From assembly GCA_015680685.1 (NCBI GenBank), contig MNCI01034224.1:614244-678243 (forward strand): 64,000 bases of DNA. The letters are read 5' to 3'. The stretch's first letter is position 1; every line of letters begins with the position of its first letter. This stretch comes from Gnetum montanum. Taxonomy: Eukaryota > Streptophyta > Gnetopsida > Gnetales > Gnetaceae. Below the pieces are notes generated by a model. The model was not told the origin of the DNA. It saw only the letters and a list, made by a program, of their open reading frames with translations, and ran no database searches. The translations under genes and the position numbers were made by a program. Shown here piece by piece: positions 23,370 through 34,510 of this stretch.

Positions 23370-25092
23370 TGTAGTGACCGAATACGTCAGTGTTTGGAAA
23401 ACACTAAGAGGTCATCGGTCATTGACAGTCTTAACCCCATATCTGTACAAGGGCCGTGCTAGATAAAATGGAAATGGGGTGCCTTGAATGGTCTGGTCAA
23501 TCAGAAATGGACTTAGTTACTGTTAATAAAACCTTTCGTGAACGGATAATTTGAAAATGAGACCTCTAGCATAAAATGATAACTTTAAATTCAAGAGGGA
23601 TAGAAAACAATGTAAAAATGAAATGATAAGCAAGAAAAACAAAGTAAAATGTAGTTAGGAAAATGCACCGCTTCAAGACTATGACTTCACTCTGTCAAGG
23701 TGAATACATTTGGTTACGCAATGCTGGGAGGCACAGAGATCCCAAAGGTAACCAAGACATCCAGAGCAGGACAAATGTATGCTTGAAGATGGACTTAGGA
23801 GTCAACAATGCACAATGCTATGAGGATAGCACAAAAGAGCAGAACAAGATGCCAAAACAAGAGTGCCAACTATTTGCAGTGTCAAATAAGATGTTTATAA
23901 TGCTCAGGAATGCAATGCTAACTTTTTCTTGCCAACTAATCAAATCGCTAACTAGTAGATGGACTGACCTGATACTTGTGTTTTTGCCAAAAAGGACCTA
24001 GGACCCCTTTTAGCATTTCTCATTGGGGTATTTACAGGACCAAGGGCATGTGAAAGGGGCATTTTGGACGCCATGTACCTTGGGCCCACGTTGATTTGCC
24101 TGCATTGCATGGGCATGCATGACCGTTGGACATGCATGACCATTATAATTACGAGCCTGCCACGCTGTAATTGCGAGCCTGCCATGCTGTAATTACACTA
24201 TCAAAACTTGGAGATGTGTGCCAATGGTGCAAACTAGTGAAGTGCATTGATGTAGCGTAACTGCTTGCTACACTGTGCTATGATTTGTAGCGTAGCATGT
24301 TGGTGTAGCATAACATCTTGTTGCGCGTCTCGTTGCATGTGTTGGAAGCCTTTGAAGCATGCTAACTATTTATTGTATATTTGCTACACTATTCTATGCT
24401 ATGTAGCATAGCATAGTGTAGCGGCTGACCTTAGTTGAAAAAACATCGCCAATCTGCAAACTTTCCCTTTTGCACTGTGAAACTTGCGAACTTTGTTATC
24501 CCACCCTTTGATATGTCTTTCATTGCTCTTGTAGAGTTGCTACGCTACATAGCATAGCATAGCATAACAAATGACATGAACTGCTTTTTTGCTAAGTTTG
24601 TTGTTTTTTGATGAAGGAGCCATTATTGAAGAACTCAGAGCCAAGTGAAGCAACTATTTTCGAAGGCCGGGGGCACTAACTTAGTGCAATTGAAAATCAC
24701 TAAGTAAGTCGAGCCTTCCTGTCTTGCTCTCACTACATTGTGCTACACTGCATAGCGGAGCATAGTGTAGCACCTTGTCTTGCAACAATTTGCAGTTGAC
24801 TGTTTGAACAACTGTCTCCTGAAACCTGCTACGCTGTATAGCGTTGCGTAGTGTAGCAAACTCCTTAACTTTAGAAAACTTGCCAAACTATTTTGCACAT
24901 TTTGAGTGCTACCGGAAAATCTCTGCATCACTTCTGTGTAGGTTGTTAGTTGGATGAATTACCTAGCTAGAAAATTTGCCAAACTGAATAGCCTAAAGCC
25001 CAGAACATCCATCTCCTGATGAACTACCGTGATGTTGTACGAATTGCGTAGGCCTAGTGAAGAAAGGATGCACTAAAATTTTGGGTGTTTCA
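23370..25092 (-). mobile_element. 5' LTR of E2
   Basis: It runs from TGAAACACCC at 25092 to GTCACTACA at 23370. The TATA box position (about 24029-24036) is mutated to CTGTAAATA. It contains tandem units with GAGCCTGCCAYG at about 24111-24194 and U3 palindromes. The PBS and gag leader follow on the minus strand, so it is the 5' LTR. Confidence 0.85.
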
Positions 25093-26348
25093 AAAACGGT
25101 CTACTAGGACCTTAAACGAGCACATTATGGTCTACTAGGACCTTAAACTAGCACATTTGATGGTCTACTAAGACTTTAAAATGGGTTCGCACTTCAATGC
25201 TAACCAGCCCACATCCATGACCCTACAAACAAGTGAGTGTGCATAATGCCAACTTTCTAGACAACACGAGGTAGGACGTTGCAATTCCAAAATGTAGTTC
25301 ACGTTGCTAAGGAATCACCCTCTAGAACACATGTAGCGCCACTACCCCTAGCATCTTGCTGATCCTCTGGAGATGTTGTTTGACATCTTGCTAACTTTCT
25401 GGAGATACTGCTATCATAGCCAATCATCTTGGAAATAGCTCCTATCATTAGCACTTGCTGCTAGAGTCCCAACACTATTGTGGCCCAACCATAGAGTTGC
25501 TACCCTCCAGCCCTCACCATTATCTGAGCCTAAAAGATGTTCAGTTGTTAGGATTCTCACCTTACACCTGAACTGCATGATGTTTGCCTTGGGTGAGGAA
25601 TCTTGAGCACTTGCATTGCCACTTCTCCTAGCCTCTTCAATGGCAACCTCTCCAATTTTCCACTGTTAGAACTGTTGTTGGCCTTCTTGCTTTGGACATC
25701 GCATGCCTCAGCAACAATTGTCACTACTCTAGTAGTCTCTAAAGCAAGAAGGACTTTGCCCTCACTTCATTTCATGGTTACATTTTCTTGGTTTTCTCTC
25801 TGTTGCGTTTATAGGATACAGGCCAAGGTGGCGTCCTTCAGAGATGTGTTTTGCCAAGAGAGTAGGACACTACATAGTTTTGAAGTAATCACTTATACTA
25901 GCTTGGCTACTTGGGAGTGCACATCTTGCCCTTCCTCTCAGCCCTCTTAACCTCATTTCTTATACAGTTTTTCACATCTCTTTTACAAGCTTTCCTAATG
26001 CATATAAATCCCCCTCCCCACAAGCCTAACTGCCAAGTCAATGGTGTGTGTAATGCAACTCGCTACATGGGAAGCATCTGTAGGCATGTCAAAGCCCCAC
26101 ATGAATGTAACACAACTCATCTTGAGGAGGAAACACCTATCCTGCAACAATAAGGTTGTTTGCAAGTGAACATGGCTAAATAGTAGAAGAAAAGCACAAA
26201 AGCATAAAAGAGTAGAAAAGCTAAAAAAAATCAACCATCTCTAAGCACTCTGATGAGAGGTCGAAAGCCAGCAAAAGAAAGATGCCCATGTGTGCTGACT
26301 CCCTCACAAGAACTCCGACGAGTGATTGTGCTATGTTACATCTTTTCT
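25093..26348 (+). other. Middle part of the E1 tail
   Basis: The stretch begins with two to three hairpin units (GGTCTACTAGGACCTTAAAC), which continue the array broken at 11527, and then matches the E5 tail at 49670-51000 in order, including the TCTGGAGATGTTG blocks and CTCACAAGAACTCCGACGAG near the right end. It has no gene; the ORFs here are fragments of noncoding tail. It ends at TTTTCT, the flank of E3. Confidence 0.7.
26343..26348. repeat. Target-site duplication of E3, left copy
   Basis: TTTTCT stands directly before the E3 LTR end and again directly after the other LTR at 45825-45830. Gypsy elements usually make 5 bp, so the sixth base may be chance. Confidence 0.65.
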
Positions 26349-28478
26349 TGTAGTGACCGAAAACGTCGGTGGCTGGAACACCAAGAGGTTTCCAAGCGTA
26401 CAATTTAACCCTAGATTTGTGCAAGGGCCATGCTGGAGAAAAATGGAAATGGGGTGCCCTGAATGATCTAGTCAATGAGACAGGGACTTAATCAGTGTAA
26501 CTTAACCTTTCATAACTTTTTTTTTGAAAACGATATACACAAAGTGAAGCGATGATAAAAAATGTAAAATGATGAAAAATAATGCAAAATACTATGATAG
26601 TAAATAAATAACAAAATAGACTTGGGTAAGAAAGTGCACTACCCCAAGGTCGCAAATCTAATCTTTGTTTTGTTAGAAGGTGTACAATTGCTTATGTAAT
26701 GCTAGAGAGGCATAACTTACAATTGAGAAATATGGTCATAGGTCCCTGAACTATAGCCAATTGCTCGCTACTCAGGATTCTTATGCTTGTCAATCTGCTT
26801 GCCAAAGTTCCAAAATGCTAGACCCACAAAAGGATGTTTGGAGTCAACTAGAATGCTCAATGCTAACCAAAATGCTAAAAATGCCAACTATGCTCTCTAA
26901 AAGCCAACCCTTTGAACATTGCTCATCAGGGTATTTATAGGGCCAGGAGCAAGAGAAAAATGTGGTCTAGATGCCACGTGTCTTGGGCCCCACAAGGTGC
27001 AAACATGGCTATGCTATGTATGTGTGTGATGCTTGATGTGAACCCTATTACGCTATGACAATACTACTGAAACTACATATGCCAAAATCCAGAAAGCATA
27101 CCAACAATGAAAGCAAAATGGAGCCTATGCTCCAGAACTACGTCTTCCCTACTCTTGTAAGCAAGGTCAAGCATAGGGACAATCTTGGGGATTGACCAGG
27201 GGTATGAAAAATAAAGCAAACTTGTTGATTTTGTCCACCGAATATATGCCAGGGTAAGAATGATCATTGAGAACAAGTTTTAAAGCTAACTAAAAATGTC
27301 TTGATGCCTCCATGTAAGTGTTACATTACTTATGCTATCCATTGTGTTGGCATAGTGTAAGTAACTACATGCTATGCTACACTACGCTATGTAGCGTAGC
27401 ATAGCATAGCTGTCAATCTTGAAAGGAGTCTTGCCTAGAAGTCGAGAGCATCTGTCTGAGGCTTGGTCAGGCAAACAACTGCAACTTTCTCTTCCATGCT
27501 ACAAATCCTTCAAACCTACTGAGTTCATCCTTAGGGCAATATGTTATTTTGCATCCTCACTATGCTGTGCTACACTATGCAGCGTGGTAGCCAATGCGAT
27601 ATGCATCCTTGTTTAATCTACAATGTTTTATCAGGAAACTTTGCTTGAGGTGAGAGAGCTAAGTGGGACAAGTAGTTTTGGAGGCCGAAGCATTGCCAAG
27701 TGCAATTCTATTACTGGAGTCACTTGACAGAGGGGCCTTTGTGGGTTCTATCCTTGCTACACTGTGCTACACTACATACTGTAGCATAGTGTAGCACCCA
27801 GTGTTGGCCAAATACTACCTCATTTTTGCAAAAATTTTGTCACAGGATGTTTGTCATGTCTTGGTGTGTGTCAGCAGAGCAAGCTTGTTTGACGATTGAA
27901 GCAGGGGCAAGTGCTTTTACTCTGTTGGGACTATTCGAGTAGGAGTGTTGTCGAAGTATATCCTAGCTATGCTATGCTATGCTGTGTATCGTAGCACAAC
28001 GTAGCACCCAGATTGAGATAATGATTGACAAAATTTACCACATTTTGTTACGCCATATCGCTTACGCTTTAGGGATGAAACAAGGAAAATGCTCTAGAAG
28101 ACTGGCTTTCTATCAATTTGCATCTTGGACATCTAATTAGTCTCCTAAACACTTGCTATGCTACACAGTGTAGCGTAGCATAGTAGGTTTCTGCATTAGA
28201 AAACTTGCCGAACTATTTAGCTCATCTTGAACACTTTCAGCAACTCCTAGCATGGTCCTTGGGTAGACTGTCAGCCGTGTCAATTGTCCATTTGGGCAGG
28301 CTAGAGAGTCCAATAGGCCTATCAGCTCGGGCAATAGAAAACTTTCTGGACTGTATAGTCTACCCTCAGTGCCTACACTATCTTGATGGCCCATTGTGAC
28401 ACTACACTTGTGGAAGTCCTTGCCTGAATTCCAAGACTTTTCCGAAGCATCAAGGTCCTAAAATTTTGTGGTGTTTCA
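26349..28478 (-). mobile_element. 3' LTR of E3
   Basis: It is 2130 bp, TGAAACACCAC at 28478 to GTCACTACA at 26349. The TATA box (TATAAATA, minus strand) is at 26932-26939. Five TAGCATAGC-type palindromes in U3 are centred near 27390, 27578, 27777, 27985 and 28170. It matches 43694-45824 with roughly a quarter of positions differing over the first 160 bases, so the insertion looks older than E2. Confidence 0.88.
27371..28185. repeat. Phased U3 palindromes of the E3 3' LTR
   Basis: Five near-perfect palindromes built from CTATGCTA/TAGCATAG words (27371-27410, 27561-27592, 27755-27798, 27966-28007, 28154-28185) are spaced 185-208 bp centre to centre. The sequence between them is ordinary. The other long LTRs have five at corresponding places (near 44767-45520 and 46344-47132). 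Confidence 0.75.
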
Positions 28479-28548
28479 ATGGACCCTCTTTGTTGATATT
28501 TGGAGGACCTACCTGAGAGATGTAGACAAAGAATATGAAATACCATGA
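28470..28548 (-). other. PPT and LTR-start hairpin of E3
   Basis: The minus strand holds TGGTATTTCATATTCTTTG, a loop containing GGTCCTCCA, and AACAAAGAGGGTCCAT before the LTR start TGAAACACC. The layout is as at 13211-13290. Confidence 0.7.
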
Positions 28549-29869
28549 AAAATAAAATGCTAACATTGATCTTCAGTGGTCATTCAGATGTCACTTTGCT
28601 ACTCTTGGGAGTATTGAGATAATCATGTAGGGAAAGGGGGAAAGGATGGACTTGAGGGGACAGGTCTGGAAAAGGTAAAGATATGACATAGTGTGATCCC
28701 TCTTCAGAGTTCTTATCAGGGAGTCAGCATGCATGAGAATCCTTCTTTGTTGGCCTTTTTTACCTCTCCTCGAAGTGCTTAAAGATGGTCATTTTGAAAT
28801 AGCCATGATGCCATTCGTTTTGGGCATTTGTGCTCATTTTTTTGGGCTTTTCTGCTCTTTTATGCTTTTTTGCTTTTCTTCTACTATTTATCCACGTTCA
28901 CTTGCAAAAAAGCTTGTTGTTGTAGGATAGGGGTTTCCTCCTCGAGATGAGTTGTGTTACATCCATGTGGGGCTGTGACCTACCTATAAATTCTTCCCAT
29001 GTGGCAAGTTGCATTACACACACCATGGACTTGGTAGTTGGGCTTGTGGGGAGGGGGCTTTATATGCATTGGGAAAGCTTGTAAAAAAGATGTGAAAAAC
29101 TATGAGTATAAGAAACAAGGTTAAGATGGTTAAGAGGGAGGGCGGGATGTGCACTCCCAAGTAGCCAAGCTAATCTAAGCGATCACTTCAGAACTATGTA
29201 GTGTCCTGCTCTCCTGGCAAAATGCATCTCTGAACAACACTACCTCGGCCTATATTTTGCAAACACAATAGAGAGAAAACCAAGAAAATGTAACCATGAA
29301 ATGAAGTGAGGGAAAATCCCACTTGCTTTAGACACTACTGGAGTAGCAAGCATTGTTGCTGAGGCATGCGATGTCCATAGCAGGAAGGCCAACAATGGTT
29401 CTAGCAACAGCAAACTGAAAAGGTTGGCATTGAAGAGGCTAGGAGAGGTGGCAATGCAAGTGCTTAGAATTCGTCACCCAAGGCAAACATCATGCAGTCC
29501 AGCTGTAAGGTGAGAGCCCTAATAGTTGAATGACTCTTGGACTCAGAAGATGGCGAGGGTTGGAGGATGGCAATCTTATGGGTGAACCACAATAGTGTTG
29601 GGCCTCCAGTAGTAGGTGCTGATGGAAAGAGCTACCATTGAGATGAGTGGCTGTGGTAGTGGTAGCTTCGGAAGGTCAGCAAAATGTCATATGATATCTC
29701 CAAATGATCAGCAAGATGCTATGGGTGGTGACGTTGCATGTGTTCCAGAGGGTGTTTCCTTAGAAAAGTGAACTGCATTTTGGAACTGCAACATCCCACC
29801 TCATGTTGTCTAGAAAGTTGGCATTGTGCACGCTTGCTTGTTTGTAGGGTCAAGGATGTTGGGCTGGTC
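28549..29869 (-). other. Conserved noncoding tail of E3
   Basis: It corresponds to 13291-14574 of E2 and 25190-26348 of E1. It includes a purine-rich block on the plus strand at 28624-28665 and the GAGTTGTGTTACATCCA block near 28950. No protein is supported in any copy. Confidence 0.55.
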
Positions 29870-30262
29870 AAAATTAAAGTGTGAACCCAGTTTAAGATCT
29901 TGGTAGATTGTTAGATGTGCTAGTTTAAGGTCCTAGCAGACTACTGTGCTAGTTTAATGTCGTAGAGGATGGTGGATGGCTAGTTTAAGGTTGTAGCAGA
30001 CCATTGTGCTAGTTTAACATCGTAGTAGATAGTGGATGGCCAGTTTAAGGTTGTAGCAGACTATGCTATGGATTCTAGTTTTATGTCATGGCCCAAAGAC
30101 ATGTTGTGCTAGTTTAACATCATAGCAGATGTACTGTGCCAGTTTTAAGTCATAGTGGATGATTTGTACCAGTTTTACGTCATAGCAGACATTCTTTGTC
30201 AGTTTTACATCGTAGCAGATGATCTGTGCCCATTTATAGTCATAGAAGACTATAGTTCTTAC
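29870..30262 (-). repeat. Tail hairpin-repeat set 1 of E3
   Basis: About eleven units of roughly 30-36 bp with minus-strand cores such as GTCTGCTATGACGTAAAACT are present. Those farther from pol take the form GGTC...GACCTTAAACT. The array starts directly after the pol stop. Confidence 0.8.
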
Positions 30263-30273
30263 CTTGCTTTGTA

Positions 30274-33200
30274 TCAGATGTAGTAAGGCTTGAGGTACAA
30301 GTGGTTCATGGGATTTGCAAATTCTTTGCCATCCATATCAGCCAACTTGAAGGCCTTGTTCTCATAGGCTTTCGTGACTATGAATGGACCTTCCTAGTTT
30401 ACTGAGAACTTATTTACATGTCCACGAATAGCCTTGAAGACTAGGTCCCCCTTTTTGATCGGTCATCGATGTAGATTACAATGGTGCTTTTGTCACTACT
30501 TGTCCTGGTACCATTCGATATGACTAAGTGTTTGGGCACGCTTCTCCTCTATGGAGTCAAGGTCAATGATCCTTTACTTGTTGTTCTAGGCCTTGTTCAT
30601 GATGCTTGAAAGAATCATCTGAAGTGATGGTATCTATAATTGAAGAGGTAACAATGCTTTAGATCTGTAAATAAGGCTGTAAGGAGTTTTACCTATAGTT
30701 GTTCTGCATGTTGTGCAATAAGCCCACAACACGTAGAGGATTTTTTCATGTTATCGCCTCTTACTGCTACTAAGCATCTTTTTGAGTGGGTTGATGATGG
30801 CTTTTTTTGTTGCCTCTTCCTGACCGTTTGCCTATGGGTAGTATGATGATGAAAACATGTACTTGATGCTAAGGTTGTCACAAAATATTTTGGTTTCCAC
30901 GCTACTAAACTGTGGCCCGTTGTCTATCAAAATAGTCATGTGAAGACTAAACCTTGTTACTATGTTATCCAAGATAAAGTGGCAAACCTATTGAAATTTA
31001 GTTTTCCTAATGGGAATAACCTCCACCCACTTTGTAAAGTACTTGGTGGTAGTGATGATGAAGCTATGTCCTGCGAAAGACTTAGGTGTGATGGGTCCTA
31101 TGATATCTAGTCCCCAAGATTGGAATGGCCATGTAATCTATGTAGGATGCAAATTAGTAGGAGATACATGTATAAGATTTGCATGGCGTTGGCATGTATC
31201 ACACATCCTAACTTTGACAAGGCAATCTCATTCTATGCAAGGCTAGTAATATCCTAGGCATCTAATTTTTGCTACCATAGCCCTGGGAGCTATGTGTCCT
31301 CCACATAGTTCCTCAAGGACTTCGTTAATGATCTTTTGTTCTTGATCCCTACTAACATGGGCTAGAAATATCCCATCAAAGGAGAATTTGCATAAAGTAT
31401 TATCTCCTATAGGGATATATTGCTGGGCATGTTTTCAGATTGCATCATTTTGGGAAAATTTCAAGCCATGTGGGGGTTCACTATGTTAAAGGTAGGCTTT
31501 AATGTTTGCATACCATTCTTGGATATTTGTCATACTGACAGCTACGATTTCTACTACTTGAGTAATAGGGTCTGTGCATTCTATTATCGAAGCAGGTAAA
31601 GTTGCAAATAGATGGGATGACACATTCAATGCTAACGTAGCTAAGGCATCTGCTACGGTGTTCTTGTTATGAGGCACATGTGGGATGTCTATCATTATAA
31701 ACTATTTTAGCAAACCCTTGGCCAAGTAATAATAAGGCTATAAGTGTGAAGCTTTATAGGCATAGACTTTGGTAATCTAGTTGACGACGAGTTGGGAATC
31801 ACCATGAATTGCCAAATGTTGAATCTTTAGTTTCTGAGCTACTAAGAGACCCCTGAGGAGTCCTACATACTTAGCTATGTTGTTTGTACAAAGGAACATA
31901 AAACAGTAAGCAAAAGGTCGAATATCCCTAGAGGGAAAAGTAAGAACTACAGCAGCAGTTCCTCCTCATGTGGTTGAAGTGCCATTAAATGTAGAGTTGC
32001 TTCAAAGTCAGATGGCATAGGGCTTAGGCTATTGATGTGTTCGTCAGGGAATTCGAGCTCTATTATTTCTTGGTTGTCAAGAGGTGAAGTTGTAATTTGT
32101 GAAGCTATTGCTTGAACCTTTGTTGATGATTAGGCTACATAATGTAAGTTATATTCCACTGTTATAGACTTCCATCAGGCTATTATGCTGCTCTCATACA
32201 AGTTTGTTGTGATAGCCCAAAGTATGTTGCTCTTACATATGATGTTAACCTTGCTGTGAAACAGGTAATCTCTCCACTTTTTTAGTGTGAAAACTAGAGT
32301 GAGAGAATTTCTTTCTACTTCATTATACTTTGCCTCATGAGCTATTAGTACATTGCTCAAGTAATAACCTAAGATTTCAGAGCCATCATCATTCTTCTAA
32401 CTTAACAATGTTGCAATAGATGTGTTTGAGGTGGCAAGGTAGATGTAGAAACCCTTATCCATCTATGGTGGGTAAACAGTTGGGAGGTGCAAAAGCTCTT
32501 TCTTTAGGTTATTGAAGGCTTTTTTACATTGTTCTATCCACTTGAAGTTGACCCCCTTCTTTAGCAAGTGTTGCATGGGGTGTGACTTGTTGGTCAACCT
32601 TGCGATAAACCTCCAGATAAACTGTACTCTTCCTTGAAACCCGTGTAGCTCTTTAAGGTTTGTAGGCGGTGCTAAGTTGATGATGGTACTTACCTTGTCG
32701 GGGTCCACTCGTATCCTAGCTTTCGATACTACAAACCCTAGCATGCATCCAGTTTCAACTCTGAAAACACATTTCCTTGGGTTGAGATGCAAGTCATGCC
32801 TGTGATAATGTCTAAGGACTACATCTAGATCGTTGGGATGATTAATAGCTCCCTTAGACTTGACTGCTATGTCATCCATGTAATCATTTAGTCTCTCCAA
32901 GAGGTAGTCACTAAAAATGTAGGTCATAGCTTGTTGATAGATTGCTCCAATGTTTTTGAGTCCAAAAGGCATCATGGTATAAAAAAGGTTCCCCAAGGGG
33001 TCATGAAAGTAGTTGTTAATAGATGCTCTAGGTTGATGTGAATCTGGTTGTAACCTAAGAATCCATCCATAAAGGATAGTAAGGCATGACCAGTCATAGT
33101 GTCTATAAGTTGATCAATACTTGATAATGGGAAATCATCTTTAATCATTTCTTTGTTTAGATCTTGAAAGTCTATACAAATTTGTATACCTCTCATTTTC

Positions 33201-33752
33201 TTAGAAACTACAACAATGTTCGACACCCACTCTAGGTAATCAATTACCTAAATGAAACCAGCTTGATACAGCTTGGTGATTTCATCATGTACAACTAGTG
33301 TGATTTCCGATTTGATTTTTCGAGCCTTTTGCTTGACTTCCTTGACACACGGGTCTAAGATAATGTTATGTTGTATGAGCTGAGGGTCTAAGCCTGACAT
33401 GTCTTCATAGGACCATGCAAACACTTTGACATTATCTTGGAGAATCCTAGATATGTCTTTTTGTATTTTTTGATCTAGGAGCAAGCTAACTTTTAATGTA
33501 TTTATTTCCCCCTAGATGTAGTTATAGGTGTTTCAATGAGAGGGTCCTCAGTCACATCCCCAACCTCTAAGTCTAAGGCTTGGATCAAATGTTTAAGCCA
33601 ATCTAGGGATGTTTCCAAGGACGCTACCGTGTTGTCAGTAGATAATTCCCAGTCTATCGATTCTAAGTTTCGGTGTCTTGTGAGCCTGCCATGAGGACCT
33701 ATTAGGATTTAAAGTAAATGAAGATCACTATGCATGTCCATTTTTGTTAAAC
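30274..33752 (-). pseudogene. Pol pseudogene of E3: RT, RNase H, second RNase H, integrase
   Basis: A pyrimidine-rich run and GTGGCAAG mark the damaged splice acceptor at about 33752. RT (about 33484-32460) is split into open pieces of 78, 84 and 177 codons and has YMDD. The first RNase H contains SNVLIAHEAKYNEVERN. The second RNase H-like domain includes IPHVPHNKNTVADALATLA. Integrase (about 31400-30640) keeps the zinc-region and core landmarks, and the third acidic residue is kept in GQEEATKK. The C-terminal part ends LKPYYI at 30274. Frameshifts near 32990 and many TAG stops make it inactive. Confidence 0.85.
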
Positions 33753-33879
33753 TTGCCACAATAAGAAAAAAGACCATGTCAAGTGATACCTGTTTGTAGC
33801 ACAACATGTAATGTATGTTTGTAAAGCAACAATGCAACATGAGATAGTTGTCAACTACTATGCAAGGTTTTTCAAGTTA

Positions 33880-34200
33880 CTAGTTTAAGGTCTTAGCGGA
33901 CCATAACCATGTACAACTTGTACATTAGAGTTGCTAGTTTAAGGTCTTAGCAGATCGTTAATGGGTTTGAAAATGCAAGGGGTGTTAACTTTTCCAGTTT
34001 AAGGTCGTGGAAGACCGTCATTAGGCTACACTATAGGTTAGCATCCTACGTAAATCAGAATCTCCAGTTTAAGGTCTTAGGGGATCATTGCCAAGTTGAA
34101 TCACTAGTTAGAATTGCTAGTTTGAGGTCTTTTTGGACTGTTACTGGGTAGAATTGAAAGCCAAGATTGCTAGTTTAAGGTCTTTGCGGACCATGGCTAG
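33880..34200 (-). repeat. Hairpin-repeat set 2 of E3
   Basis: Five to six units read on the minus strand as GGTCCGCTAAGACCTTAAAC with TAGCAAC, 55-65 bp apart, between the antisense TATA box and the RT exon. Confidence 0.78.
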
Positions 34201-34374
34201 GTAGATGTTGTAGAGATAAAGTGACAAGATGGGGAAAAATTTTTGGTGGGCCCACTTGTTATGCTGTAGATACTCTCTACACTATAGTGGGACCCTGATG
34301 TAATAGTGCTATGCTATAGGAGGTATCACACATTAATTGGAACATGAAAGTGGCAAGTGTTTTACCGCGTCAGC

Positions 34375-34395
34375 TATAAATAGGGGTTTAACCCC
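34375..34395 (+). promoter_or_regulatory. Core promoter of the antisense gene (E3)
   Basis: TATAAATAG at 34375-34383 is followed without a gap by GGGGTTTAACCCC (34383-34395), a perfect palindrome. The start codon is at 34511. It is identical in layout to E1. Confidence 0.68.
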
Positions 34396-34510
34396 TGGTA
34401 AACTTGTCATTTTCATTGTCAGAGCTCATACCCAGAGCGTAGCGCGATCGAGTAGAGAAAGTGTAATAAGTGTAGCATAGTAGTTGGCAGAGATAATTCA
34501 TGAGCAAGAA

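Larger units (their letters stand above)
11528..25092 (-). mobile_element. E2: Tat/Ogre-like element nested in E1
   Basis: Order in element orientation: 5' LTR 25092-23370, PBS, duplicated leader, gag remnant 22951-21640, antisense gene (plus strand, 19307-21605), hairpin set 2, pol 18465-14984, hairpin set 1, tail, PPT and 3' LTR 13220-11528. Compared with E3 it lacks about 5 kb: the gag C-terminus, protease and the last antisense exons. It belongs to a different subfamily from E1/E3, with LTRs of 1.7 kb against 2.1 kb. The flanks (ATAGC left, AAAAC right) are only a poor target duplication, but E1 sequence continues on both sides. Confidence 0.85.
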
